From Corynebacterium auris (lineage in GTDB: Bacteria > Actinomycetota > Actinomycetes > Mycobacteriales > Mycobacteriaceae), in NCBI RefSeq assembly GCF_030408575.1, contig NZ_CP047047.1, positions 1,847,991 through 1,911,990 on the forward strand: a stretch of DNA of 64,000 bases. The letters are read 5' to 3'. The position numbers were made by a program, and so were the translations under genes. The notes beneath the pieces were generated by a model. It did not search any database and was not told the origin of the DNA. It saw only the letters and a list, made by a program, of their open reading frames with translations. Of this stretch, positions 44,073 through 51,564 are shown in pieces; positions within the stretch are counted from its first letter, which is position 1; each line of letters starts with the position of its first letter.

Positions 44073-44909
44073 GTGCCTACCTACCGAGATGGCCGTCACG
44101 AGCACGGCCAGAACTTCCTGACTGACCCATCCACCATCGCCACGTTGACGCAACTCGTGGCCGCCACCGAGGGCCCGATCGTCGAGATCGGCCCCGGCGA
44201 GGGAGCACTCACCGCCCCCCTAGCCGAACTCGGACGACCCGTAACAGCCGTCGAGATCGATTTCCGGTTAGCCCGGTCGCTGACCGATCGACGCCTTCCG
44301 AATGTGGAAGTCATCGCTGACGACTTCCTTGCCTACCGGCTTCCGGCGTCTGCGCGTGTAATCGTCGGTAACCTGCCGTTTCATCTGACCACGGCGATGC
44401 TTCGCCGTATCCTGCGCGCCCCCGCATGGACCGATGCAATTTTGCTCATGCAATGGGAGGTTGCCCGGCGCCGCGCGGGTGTTGGCGGTGTCACGATGAT
44501 GACCGCGCAATGGGCACCGTGGTTCGAGTTCACTTTGCACGGCCGCGTTCCAGCCCGCGCGTTCACTCCACGTCCGCAGGTCGACGGTGGAATCCTCAGC
44601 ATTCACCGCCGTGAAGATCCGCTGCTGCCCTGGGGTGAGCGACGCCAATTCCATGCCCTGGTTCACCGCATCTACACCGGCCGCGGCCGCGGACTTCCCC
44701 AAATCGTCGCGCGCAACACCTCACTGGGCACAACCCGGGCGGCGCAGGCGTGGCTGACCAGCCACGGCGCGAAACCGGCCGGACTACCGAAGGACTTGTC
44801 TGCCCAGGCGTGGGTGGACTTGTTCAAGACCACAGGGTCGTCGCCGCCAGCGCGTAGTACGACGAAAGGGCAGCCGAAGTCGAGGAGGAGCCGTCGACGA
44901 GCACGGTAG
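44073..44909 (+). CDS. erm: 23S rRNA (adenine-N6)-dimethyltransferase, Erm family (Erm(X)-like)
   Basis: A 278-residue methyltransferase that dimethylates the adenine equivalent to A2058 of 23S rRNA and gives macrolide-lincosamide-streptogramin B resistance. YRDGRHEHGQNFLTDPSTI is the N-terminal mark of actinobacterial Erm, IVEIGPGEGALT the SAM site, VIVGNLPFHLTTAMLRRIL the NLPF catalytic motif, and MQWEVARRRAGVGGVTMM the following segment. A basic tail ends it. By memory it is related to but clearly different from Erm(X) of corynebacteria, especially in the C-terminal third. The start is GTG 44073 behind GGAG. Flanking transposase fragments point to acquisition. Confidence 0.92.
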   Translation: MPTYRDGRHEHGQNFLTDPSTIATLTQLVAATEGPIVEIGPGEGALTAPLAELGRPVTAVEIDFRLARSLTDRRLPNVEVIADDFLAYRLPASARVIVGNLPFHLTTAMLRRILRAPAWTDAILLMQWEVARRRAGVGGVTMMTAQWAPWFEFTLHGRVPARAFTPRPQVDGGILSIHRREDPLLPWGERRQFHALVHRIYTGRGRGLPQIVARNTSLGTTRAAQAWLTSHGAKPAGLPKDLSAQAWVDLFKTTGSSPPARSTTKGQPKSRRSRRRAR

Positions 44910-45234
44910 CGCGGCCGCATCGTCGGAGCCCCTGAACGGGATTAATCACTCTGTGCGCTCACCAACAACCAGGCAGGGCGCTCTCACAGCGATTCGGGAT
45001 TCCGCCGGTCCGGTGCCGGCTTGGGCTCAGCCCCCCCCGGCTAGCCATGCTCCTGACCGGGGCTTACCTCCCGGTCGGTAACACCATGACACAAGCCGGG
45101 TGGCGCAGGCGTGGTCATGTCGCCCGGCAGTTCACCCATCGCCGGGATCGCCCCATTGCAATCGACCTGCAATCCCTCACCAGCGATAACCGGCACCCCT
45201 TAGTATCGGCGGGGCAACCCGAACACCCCGACGG
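44910..45234. other. Island segment downstream of erm, no gene seen
   Basis: This 325-base stretch holds no recognisable gene on either strand. A 13-base piece near 45101 (GGCGCAGGCGTGG) also occurs inside erm at 44741-44753, which may be chance. Confidence 0.4.
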
Positions 45235-45640
45235 TCAGGATGCTCCGGGCGCCCGAGAAACCGCGGGTGGCCTTGAGAGCGGGGCTGCTGTCTTCGGCCA
45301 GCTCGACGTCACGGATTGCACGTGCCGAGGGCCGGCTGGTCCCGGCGCGTAACAGGCGCCCGGGGCGATCCGCTCACCGGTGCCCGCCGGGACGGCGCAG
45401 ATCACTTCGCCCCCCGAACCGGTCCCGCTGCTGGCCGGTACAGTCAAGCCGCGCGGCCGAGAAAAAGCCGCGCTCGTCTTCAGGATCTCGTTGGCCCGGC
45501 GCAATTCACGGACTTCGTGCTCGAGTTCGGCCCGACGAACCGACCCCCGCAACGCTTCGGGGTGTGCCCTGAACTTACCGACGGCCCGCTCAATCGCCCC
45601 ACGAGCGGATTTTAGGATCCTCCCTGGCGTGCAGCGCCAG
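45235..45640 (-). pseudogene. IS3-family transposase remnant (orfA end and orfB start)
   Basis: The frame reads HPEALRGSVRRAELEHEVRE then LRRANEILKTSAAF, the end of an IS3-group OrfA with its leucine zipper. It continues into EVICAVPAGTGERIAPGACYA, which parallels the VEPICAVL..IAPSTYYA start of OrfB. Both parts lie in one frame with the junction lost, so it is a deleted, non-functional fragment. It is different from the intact IS at 29 kb. Confidence 0.65.
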
Positions 45641-45786
45641 GGCTCTTATCATCCTTCCCAGGCTTGAGAGCCTCCGTCGGACCCGAGGCGGCACACCCAG
45701 CGCGCACATACTGACGGCGACTTACAGGTCAGCTACCGCGAAACACCGAACCCGGACACGCTTTTTGCCCCTTAACCCGCAAAAGC
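45641..45786. other. Right end of the island
   Basis: No gene is seen. The junction between acquired DNA and the tRNA-Ala unit must lie here or just left of it. Confidence 0.35.
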
Positions 45787-45818
45787 AAAACTGCCCCGCC
45801 ATCAGGCGGGGCAGTTTT
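45787..45818. terminator. Bidirectional intrinsic terminator
   Basis: A 14-bp perfect stem (45787-45800 with 45805-45818), loop ATCA, T run on both strands. On the minus strand it ends the tRNA-Ala transcript. Confidence 0.85.
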
Positions 45819-45836
45819 CGGTTTGTTCTTTTTCCG

Positions 45837-45909
45837 TGGAGCTAACGGGATTCGAACCCGTGACCCCCACACTGCCAGTGTGGTGCGCTACCAGCTGCGC
45901 CATAGCCCC
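45837..45909 (-). tRNA. tRNA-Ala (anticodon GGC), copy 2 of the transcript
   Basis: Acceptor GGGGCTA pairs with TAGCTCC; the loop CTGGCAG gives GGC; the discriminator is A. Identical to the copy at 45939-46011. Confidence 0.95.
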
Positions 45910-45938
45910 TCATTGAGAAACGGTATGAAGTTGTGGAG

Positions 45939-46011
45939 TGGAGCTAACGGGATTCGAACCCGTGACCCCCACACTGCCAGTGTGGTGCGCTACCAGCTGC
46001 GCCATAGCCCC
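45939..46011 (-). tRNA. tRNA-Ala (anticodon GGC), copy 1 of the transcript
   Basis: Identical in sequence to the next copy, 29 bases apart, same strand. The two are probably processed from one transcript. Confidence 0.95.
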
Positions 46012-46085
46012 GCCGCGCCGGGCGAAACGCCCGGGCAACTTCGGTTAATATACACGCGCGCCTTCGGGGCGGCCAAATCGCCCTG

Positions 46086-46832
46086 TTAGGCCGTCGCGGC
46101 GTCAACCCAGTCGTTGATGTCGCCGCCCGGAATCTCCAGATCCTCGCCGTCGCGCATGACGCGGGGACTGAAAGCCTCGCCCGTCTGCTCGTTCTGGTAG
46201 TCCAGGTTCGCCTTGCCCATCTCCTCCGCGGTGGAGAGGTACTTCTCATCGCGGATGTCCTGGATGGCCTGCTCGCTGGCGCCGAAGTCGCGGGCCTGGT
46301 CAGCCAGGTCATCGGCGTCGACCTTGTTGAACACGTCCTGCTGGTTCTCCAGCAGGTAGACGCGCAGGTTCCACATCGCGGAGGCGTCGTTGTGCGCCGC
46401 GAGGGCGAGCTCGGCCGCGAGGGCGCGGGTGGAGTGCCCGCGCTGGTAGTTCTCGCCCTGCCCGTCGAGGAAGGTCATCGGGCGCAGGTGGACGGTGAGC
46501 TCGCCTGCCTGGATCTTCTCCAGCATCTCCTCATCGGTCTCGCGGGCCACGTCGGCGCAGTGCGGGCAGGAGAAGTCCTCGAAGAAGTCGACGCTCGGGG
46601 TGTCGCCACCCTGGCTCGAGGCCAGCGTGATCTCGGTGTCGCCTTCGGCGTAGCTCAGCTCCAGCCCGTCCACCGGGATCATCCTTTCGGCGATCGCCTC
46701 GTCGCGCTGGTTGCGGCCGTTGTAGACAACCAGGCCGATGACGAGGGCGGCGATGGCCACGACCGCCACGACGGCCCAGATGAAGCCGCCGCCCTTCTTC
46801 TCGTTGGGGTTATGCACCTTGCGTGTGGTCAC
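46086..46832 (-). CDS. DsbA-like thioredoxin-fold membrane-anchored protein
   Basis: A 248-residue protein with one N-terminal transmembrane anchor (FIWAVVAVVAIAALVIGLVVY) and an extracytoplasmic DsbA-type domain with FSCPHCADVA active site, followed by the helical insert. It probably forms or transfers disulfides in exported proteins. The start is GTG 46832 behind AGAAGAAGAGG. The neighbouring MauE-like gene is a natural partner, giving electrons through the membrane. Confidence 0.85.
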   Translation of the reverse strand: MTTRKVHNPNEKKGGGFIWAVVAVVAIAALVIGLVVYNGRNQRDEAIAERMIPVDGLELSYAEGDTEITLASSQGGDTPSVDFFEDFSCPHCADVARETDEEMLEKIQAGELTVHLRPMTFLDGQGENYQRGHSTRALAAELALAAHNDASAMWNLRVYLLENQQDVFNKVDADDLADQARDFGASEQAIQDIRDEKYLSTAEEMGKANLDYQNEQTGEAFSPRVMRDGEDLEIPGGDINDWVDAATA

Positions 46833-46877
46833 GTTTTTGAACCTCTTCTTCTCGGGAGTCTGCCGAACGTACCGATT

Positions 46878-47351
46878 CTAGGGGTAGAGCGCAAACTTCT
46901 TGTACGGGCGGTAAATCATAAACAGCGTGATCAGGATGTAGCACACGTCCCGGCCGATGGTGACCAGCAGATTCGTGCCCTCGTCCTCAGCGCTGGGGTT
47001 AAAGCAGCCGCAGTCGATGACGAGGCCGCGCGACCACGCCGAGGCCAACCCGATGATGAACAGAGTGAGCACGCCGATGGACACCCACCCGGCGGGCCGC
47101 AGTTTGATCCCCAGCAGCAGGAGGAGCCCGCCGCCGATCTCGAGCGGCCCGATCAGGTGCGCCAGCAGGTCCGACCACGCCGGAGTGAAGATCTCGTAGG
47201 CCATGATCGTCTGCGTGACATCCATGTGCACGCCGATTTTCGCCACACCCGCGGACAGCCAGATGTACGCCATAAAAAAGCGCGCCGCCGCGGAAAGGAT
47301 GTCGAGCACCACATCCTGGGTGGCAGGTGCGTGAAGTTCCTTCGTTGTCAC
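46878..47351 (-). CDS. MauE/DoxX-like redox-associated membrane protein
   Basis: A 157-residue protein with four helices. The SRGLVIDCGCFNPS segment holds the CGC pair typical of MauE-like proteins, which support disulfide/thiol exchange across the membrane. GTG 47351 is favoured since TAAGGT lies 7 bases upstream; the frame from 47372 has no spaced ribosome site. It sits 45 bases upstream of the DsbA-like gene. Confidence 0.8.
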   Translation of the reverse strand: MTTKELHAPATQDVVLDILSAAARFFMAYIWLSAGVAKIGVHMDVTQTIMAYEIFTPAWSDLLAHLIGPLEIGGGLLLLLGIKLRPAGWVSIGVLTLFIIGLASAWSRGLVIDCGCFNPSAEDEGTNLLVTIGRDVCYILITLFMIYRPYKKFALYP

Positions 47352-47427
47352 ATACGCGACCTTATCCCACACCTCCGAAATAGCCTATCGGCGCCACCTG
47401 TGGGTGTGGTGGTTACTTCCTGGCGGT

Positions 47428-49071
47428 TTAGTCCGATTCCCCCAGCACGGCCGCGACCAGCGCTTGCGCCTCCGCCTGCACCTGCGCCAGGTGCTCTTTA
47501 CCGCGGAAGCTCTCGGCGTAAATCTTATACTTATCCTCCGTGCCCGAGGGCCGCGCCGCGAACCACGAGCTGTCCGTGGTCACCTTGAGCCCGCCTATCG
47601 ACGCCCCATTGCCCGGCGCCTCCGTCAGCTTCGCCGTGATCTCCTCCCCCGCCAGCTCGGTCGCGCTGACCTGCTCCGGCGCCAGCTGCTTCAGCACGGC
47701 CTTCTGCTGCCGGGTGGCCGGGGCGTCGGTGCGGGCGTAGGCGGGCGCGCCGAACTTCTCCGCCAGCTGCGCGTAGCGCTGCGAGGGCGTCAGGCCGGTC
47801 ACCGCCGTGATCTCCGCGGCGAGCAGGTCCATGATCAGCCCGTCCTTGTCGGTGGACCAGACGGTGCCGTCGGTGCGCAGGAAGGAGGCCCCGGCGGATT
47901 CCTCACCGCCGAAGCCGATGGTGCCGTCGATAAGCCCTGGCACGAACCACTTGAAGCCCACCGGGACCTCGACGAGATCGCGGCCCAAGTCCGCGACGAC
48001 GCGGTCGATCATCGAGGAGGACACGAGCGTCTTGCCCACCGCGGTGGAGCGAGCCCAGCCGGGGCGGTGGGCGAAGAGGTAGTCGATGGCCACGGCGAGA
48101 TAGTGGTTCGGGTTCATCAGGCCGGCGTCCGGGGTGACAATGCCGTGGCGGTCGGCATCGGCGTCGTTGCCGGTGGCGATGTCGTAGGTGTCCCGGTTGG
48201 CCACGAGGGAGGCCATCGAGTTCGGCGAGGAGCAGTCCATGCGGATCTGACCGTCGGTGTCGAGCGTCATGAAGCGCCACGTGGCGTCGACCTCCGGGTT
48301 GACCACCGTGAGGTTCAGCCCGTGGGTCTCGGCGATCGCGCCCCAGTAGTCCACGCTCGCCCCGCCCATCGGGTCGGCGCCGATGCGCAGCCCGGAGGAG
48401 CGCACGACCTCCAGGTCGACCACGTTGGGCAGGTCGGCGACGTAGAGCCCCAGGTAGTCGTACTTCTCGGCACGCTCGTCGAGCACGCCGCGCACGGCCA
48501 CCCGCCGCACCCCGCTCAACCCGGCGGCAATGTAGGAGTTGGCGCGCTCGGCGATCCAGTCCGTCGCCTCCCCGCCAGCGGGCCCGCCGGTGGGCGGGTT
48601 GTACTTGAAGCCACCGTCGCGCGGCGGGTTGTGTGACGGGGTGACCACGATGCCGTCGGCCTTTCCTGCCTGCCCGGCGGAGTTGTGGCGCAGGATCGCG
48701 TGGGATACCGCAGGGGTCGGGGTGTAGCGCCCGGCGGCGTCGACACGCACTGCGACGTCGTTGCCGAGGAGCACCTCGAGCGCGGAGACCATGGCCGGCT
48801 CGGACAGCGCGTGCGTGTCGCGGCCGAGGAAGAGCGGGCCGGTGATGTCGTTGTCGCGGCGGTAATCCACGATCGCCTGCGTCGTGGCCCAAATGTGCTG
48901 CTCGTTGAAGGCGTTGTCCAGCGAGCTGCCGCGGTGCCCCGACGTGCCGAAGGACACCTGCTGGGCCGGGTCGGACGGGTCGATTTCGCGGGTGTAGTAG
49001 GCGGTGACAACCTCGGCGATGTCAATGAGGTCTTCTGGGCGGGCCGGCTGGCCAGCGCGTTCGTGAGCCAT
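47428..49071 (-). CDS. pgm: Phosphoglucomutase (alpha-D-glucose phosphate specific)
   Basis: A 547-residue enzyme interconverting glucose-1-P and glucose-6-[20 protein letters not shown], the phosphoserine loop [15 protein letters not shown], metal site [13 protein letters not shown], and [13 protein letters not shown] are the four active-site segments. The end [16 protein letters not shown] binds the phosphate. ATG 49071 has AAAGGAG before it; a longer frame upstream runs over the crcB genes. Confidence 0.96.
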   Translation of the reverse strand: MAHERAGQPARPEDLIDIAEVVTAYYTREIDPSDPAQQVSFGTSGHRGSSLDNAFNEQHIWATTQAIVDYRRDNDITGPLFLGRDTHALSEPAMVSALEVLLGNDVAVRVDAAGRYTPTPAVSHAILRHNSAGQAGKADGIVVTPSHNPPRDGGFKYNPPTGGPAGGEATDWIAERANSYIAAGLSGVRRVAVRGVLDERAEKYDYLGLYVADLPNVVDLEVVRSSGLRIGADPMGGASVDYWGAIAETHGLNLTVVNPEVDATWRFMTLDTDGQIRMDCSSPNSMASLVANRDTYDIATGNDADADRHGIVTPDAGLMNPNHYLAVAIDYLFAHRPGWARSTAVGKTLVSSSMIDRVVADLGRDLVEVPVGFKWFVPGLIDGTIGFGGEESAGASFLRTDGTVWSTDKDGLIMDLLAAEITAVTGLTPSQRYAQLAEKFGAPAYARTDAPATRQQKAVLKQLAPEQVSATELAGEEITAKLTEAPGNGASIGGLKVTTDSSWFAARPSGTEDKYKIYAESFRGKEHLAQVQAEAQALVAAVLGESD

Positions 49072-49162
49072 GGAGCACTCCTTTGCGGGTTTGACGGTCT
49101 CGCCTCCCCATCTTCCCCCCGCCGCGGCCTTTCCGCCACGCCTCGGCGTAGGGTTGTTTCCC

Positions 49163-49489
49163 GTGTGGAAGGAAGCTCTCCTCGTGGGCCTGGGCGCAGC
49201 CCTCGGCGCCGCCACCCGCCACCTTCTCCTCCTCGGCGCGCCCACGGGAGGGGCGGAAACCCACCTGCTCAACGCCGCCGCCTGCTTCGCCATGGGCTTT
49301 TTCGCCCCCGGGAAGTTCTGGGGAATGGGCTTTCTCGGGGGCTTTTCCACGCTCTCGGCGATCACCCTCGCCGCGGCGCAGTCCAGCGCCGGCGGCGCGC
49401 TGGCCGCGCTCGCCGTCAGCTTCACCACCTGCATTGCGGGGTGGTACGCGGGAGACGCCGCCCGGCACGCGATCGGCGGGCGGCGCTGA
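49163..49489 (+). CDS. crcB: CrcB/Fluc fluoride channel subunit, divergent partner
   Basis: A 108-residue, four-helix membrane protein. [23 protein letters not shown] and [13 protein letters not shown] correspond to the Fluc GxxxGxxxR, NxxGxFxxG and GxxGGxTTFSTF segments but are degenerate (the Asn is followed by AA, and GF-STLS replaces TTFST). With its neighbour it would form a heterodimeric fluoride exporter. The GTG start has TAGGGT 8 bases upstream (leaderless). Confidence 0.85.
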   Translation: MWKEALLVGLGAALGAATRHLLLLGAPTGGAETHLLNAAACFAMGFFAPGKFWGMGFLGGFSTLSAITLAAAQSSAGGALAALAVSFTTCIAGWYAGDAARHAIGGRR

Positions 49490-49845
49490 TGGATCTGCTC
49501 GTAGGCCTCGCCGCGGTGGCTGGCGGGGGATTTTTCGGCGGTGTGGCCCGCTGGGCGCTCTCGCACCTCAACTCGGACACCCGCCACCCCGGCACGTGGG
49601 CCGCGAACGTGATCGGCTCCGCGGTCATGGGGTTCTCCCTCGCCCTGCCCAACCTGTGGGCGCTGGCTGCCGGGGCCGGGTTTGCGGGGGCGCTGTCAAC
49701 GTGGTCGACGCTGGCCAAGGAAATCGGCGAGCACATCAAGGGCCGGCGCTGGGCCGATGCCGCCTCTTCCGTCGCCCTTACGGCCGCCGTCTGCGTCGTG
49801 GCGGCGTACTGGGGGATGGTGTACGGCCGCCGGGCGTTCGGCTGA
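49489..49845 (+). CDS. crcB: CrcB/Fluc fluoride channel subunit
   Basis: A 118-residue, four-helix protein with better-kept motifs: [28 protein letters not shown] and [14 protein letters not shown]. The ATG overlaps the preceding stop as TGATG, so the two subunits are translationally coupled. Two-gene Fluc systems form antiparallel heterodimers. Confidence 0.88.
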   Translation: MDLLVGLAAVAGGGFFGGVARWALSHLNSDTRHPGTWAANVIGSAVMGFSLALPNLWALAAGAGFAGALSTWSTLAKEIGEHIKGRRWADAASSVALTAAVCVVAAYWGMVYGRRAFG

Positions 49846-49859
49846 GGCGGCCCGGCGTG

Positions 49860-51428
49860 CTACGGGGTGCTGGCGTCGACCTCGTCCTCGATCTTGTCCT
49901 CGGCGGGCCCCTCCGCCGGTTCCTCGGTGGCGGACTGCGGGCGGTTCGGCACCCACAGGACAATGACGATCAGTGCCACCAGACCGTAGAGCGCGCCGAT
50001 GCCGAGGGCCGCCGCCGCAGCCTGGCGCACCACCACTTCGCCGTCGGCGGCGAAGGGCAGCAGTCGGCCCATGACGTCGGCCAGCGGACCGCCGTCGCTC
50101 TGCGAGGTCAGCAGTGTGGTGAAGACCGCGATGCCGAAGCCGTTGCCGAGCGCGGAGGCCATCTTGTAGAACCCGGAGCCGACGCCGACCTTATCGGCGG
50201 GCAGCGAGCTCAGGGCGGCGTCGGTAGCCGGGGTGGCAAACATCGCCAGGCCGGCGCCGATGGCCACAGAGGCCGCCACGTTCAGGATCATGTACTCGGT
50301 GCGCGGCAGGAAGGTGAAGGCGAAGAACACCAGCGACAGGGGCACCAGCGTCGCCGCGATGACGATGGGGAACTTGGCGCCCTTCGTGCCCAGGAGCTTC
50401 TCGCCGACGCGCAGGAAGGCGAAAATACCGGCGGCAAAGCCGAGGGTGAGCAGGCCGGCGGTGCCCGGCTCGAGCCCGTAGCCGACCTGGAGCGCCCACA
50501 GCGAGACCACCAGCGCGCCACCCATGGAGTTGAGGAGGAAGTTGGCGGCGGTCACGCTGCTGTACTGGCGGTTCTTGAACAGCGCGAAGTCAAGGAACGC
50601 CTTGCTGCCCTTGCGCTTTTCCACCACCCCGAAGATGGCGAAGACGATGACGGCGGCGGCGATGAGCACCCACGGCAGGGCGGTGGCGAAGTCGAGCTTG
50701 CTGATCTGGGTGATCAGGGTGAACACGGCGGCAATACCGAGCGCGAAGGTGATGGCTCCCGCCCAGTCGAGCCCGCGCACGCCGCTGCGCGGCGTCTGCG
50801 TCTCGGGAGCGCGCCGGACCAGGATGATACCCACGACGGAAACCACCGCACCGATGAGGAAGACGCCGCGCCAGCCGACGAAAGTCTGCTCCAACAGTCC
50901 GCCGAACAGGCTGGTCACGCCCGAGGCACCGAAGCTACCCAGCGACCACATCGAAATCGCGCGGTGGCGGGCGGTGCCGTCCCAGAAGGTGCGGACCATC
51001 GTCAGCGACGCGGGCATGATCAGGGCGGCGGCGATACCCTGCAGGATGCGGCCCGTGATGAAGGCCGGCACGGCGAGCGCGCCAACCGGGGCGAGGGCGA
51101 GCAGAAGCGAGCCCACAATGTTGACCACGTTGCCGGCGATCACCATGCGCAGGTGGCCGTTGCGGTCGGCGATGCTGCCGGCCAGGGCGATGATCATGCC
51201 GCAGACCACGCCCGAGGCGGCGACGCCGGAGCTGAGGACGGTCTCGCCCAAGCCCAGGTCTTCGAGGATGCGCGGGCCGTTGATGTTCGCCGTCTGGGCG
51301 AACAGCCAGAACGTGGAGACGCTCAGGACGAGGCCGAGCAGTAGGATGTCGTCGCCACGGTAGGTGGCGGGATCGGGGCGCCCAGTGTGGGTGCCCGCGC
51401 GCGGGCGGTTATCATTGGTGGTGCTCAA
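49860..51428 (-). CDS. DHA2-family MFS drug transporter (EmrB/QacA-like, 14 TM)
   Basis: A 522-residue permease. GSIADRNGHLRMVIAGN is the loop 2-3 motif A, TGRILQGIAAALIMPASLTMVR is motif B/C and a Pro/Glu-rich C-tail follows. About 14 helices. It would export drugs or cationic dyes with protons. The start is TTG 51428 after AAGGAGG; a TTG 13 codons earlier lacks support. A 24-codon ORF ends 20 bases before the start. Confidence 0.85.
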   Translation of the reverse strand: MSTTNDNRPRAGTHTGRPDPATYRGDDILLLGLVLSVSTFWLFAQTANINGPRILEDLGLGETVLSSGVAASGVVCGMIIALAGSIADRNGHLRMVIAGNVVNIVGSLLLALAPVGALAVPAFITGRILQGIAAALIMPASLTMVRTFWDGTARHRAISMWSLGSFGASGVTSLFGGLLEQTFVGWRGVFLIGAVVSVVGIILVRRAPETQTPRSGVRGLDWAGAITFALGIAAVFTLITQISKLDFATALPWVLIAAAVIVFAIFGVVEKRKGSKAFLDFALFKNRQYSSVTAANFLLNSMGGALVVSLWALQVGYGLEPGTAGLLTLGFAAGIFAFLRVGEKLLGTKGAKFPIVIAATLVPLSLVFFAFTFLPRTEYMILNVAASVAIGAGLAMFATPATDAALSSLPADKVGVGSGFYKMASALGNGFGIAVFTTLLTSQSDGGPLADVMGRLLPFAADGEVVVRQAAAAALGIGALYGLVALIVIVLWVPNRPQSATEEPAEGPAEDKIEDEVDASTP

Positions 51429-51448
51429 AGGGGGCCTCCTTCGGGGCG

Positions 51449-51523
51449 TTAACCTGGTGGCAACCAAGGTGGTCTTAATTCGGAGCGTAACGGACCTGGC
51501 CAGGGCCCACGCCGTTTATTCAT
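51449..51523 (-). CDS. Possible leader peptide of the DHA2 transporter (24 aa)
   Basis: The frame from ATG 51523 gives 24 codons rich in Pro, Arg and Trp and ends RPPWLPPG before TAA. Pro-Pro-Gly/Pro-Pro-Trp are ribosome-stalling motifs. Its codons (TTA twice, AGA) differ from the GC-rich surroundings. The stop lies about 8 bases before the transporter ribosome site. The own ribosome site is poorly spaced (AAAGGA touches the ATG). This is a suggestion, not a proven gene. Confidence 0.35.
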   Translation of the reverse strand: MNKRRGPWPGPLRSELRPPWLPPG

Positions 51524-51564
51524 TCCTTTAAAATTTCCTTTTATGCGCGCCTGGTATTGCCGCG

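Noticed and set aside
43407..45667. Further genes in the erm island
   Set aside because: Other ORFs here overlap each other in several frames with no recognisable domain; only the two transposase fragments show family pattern.
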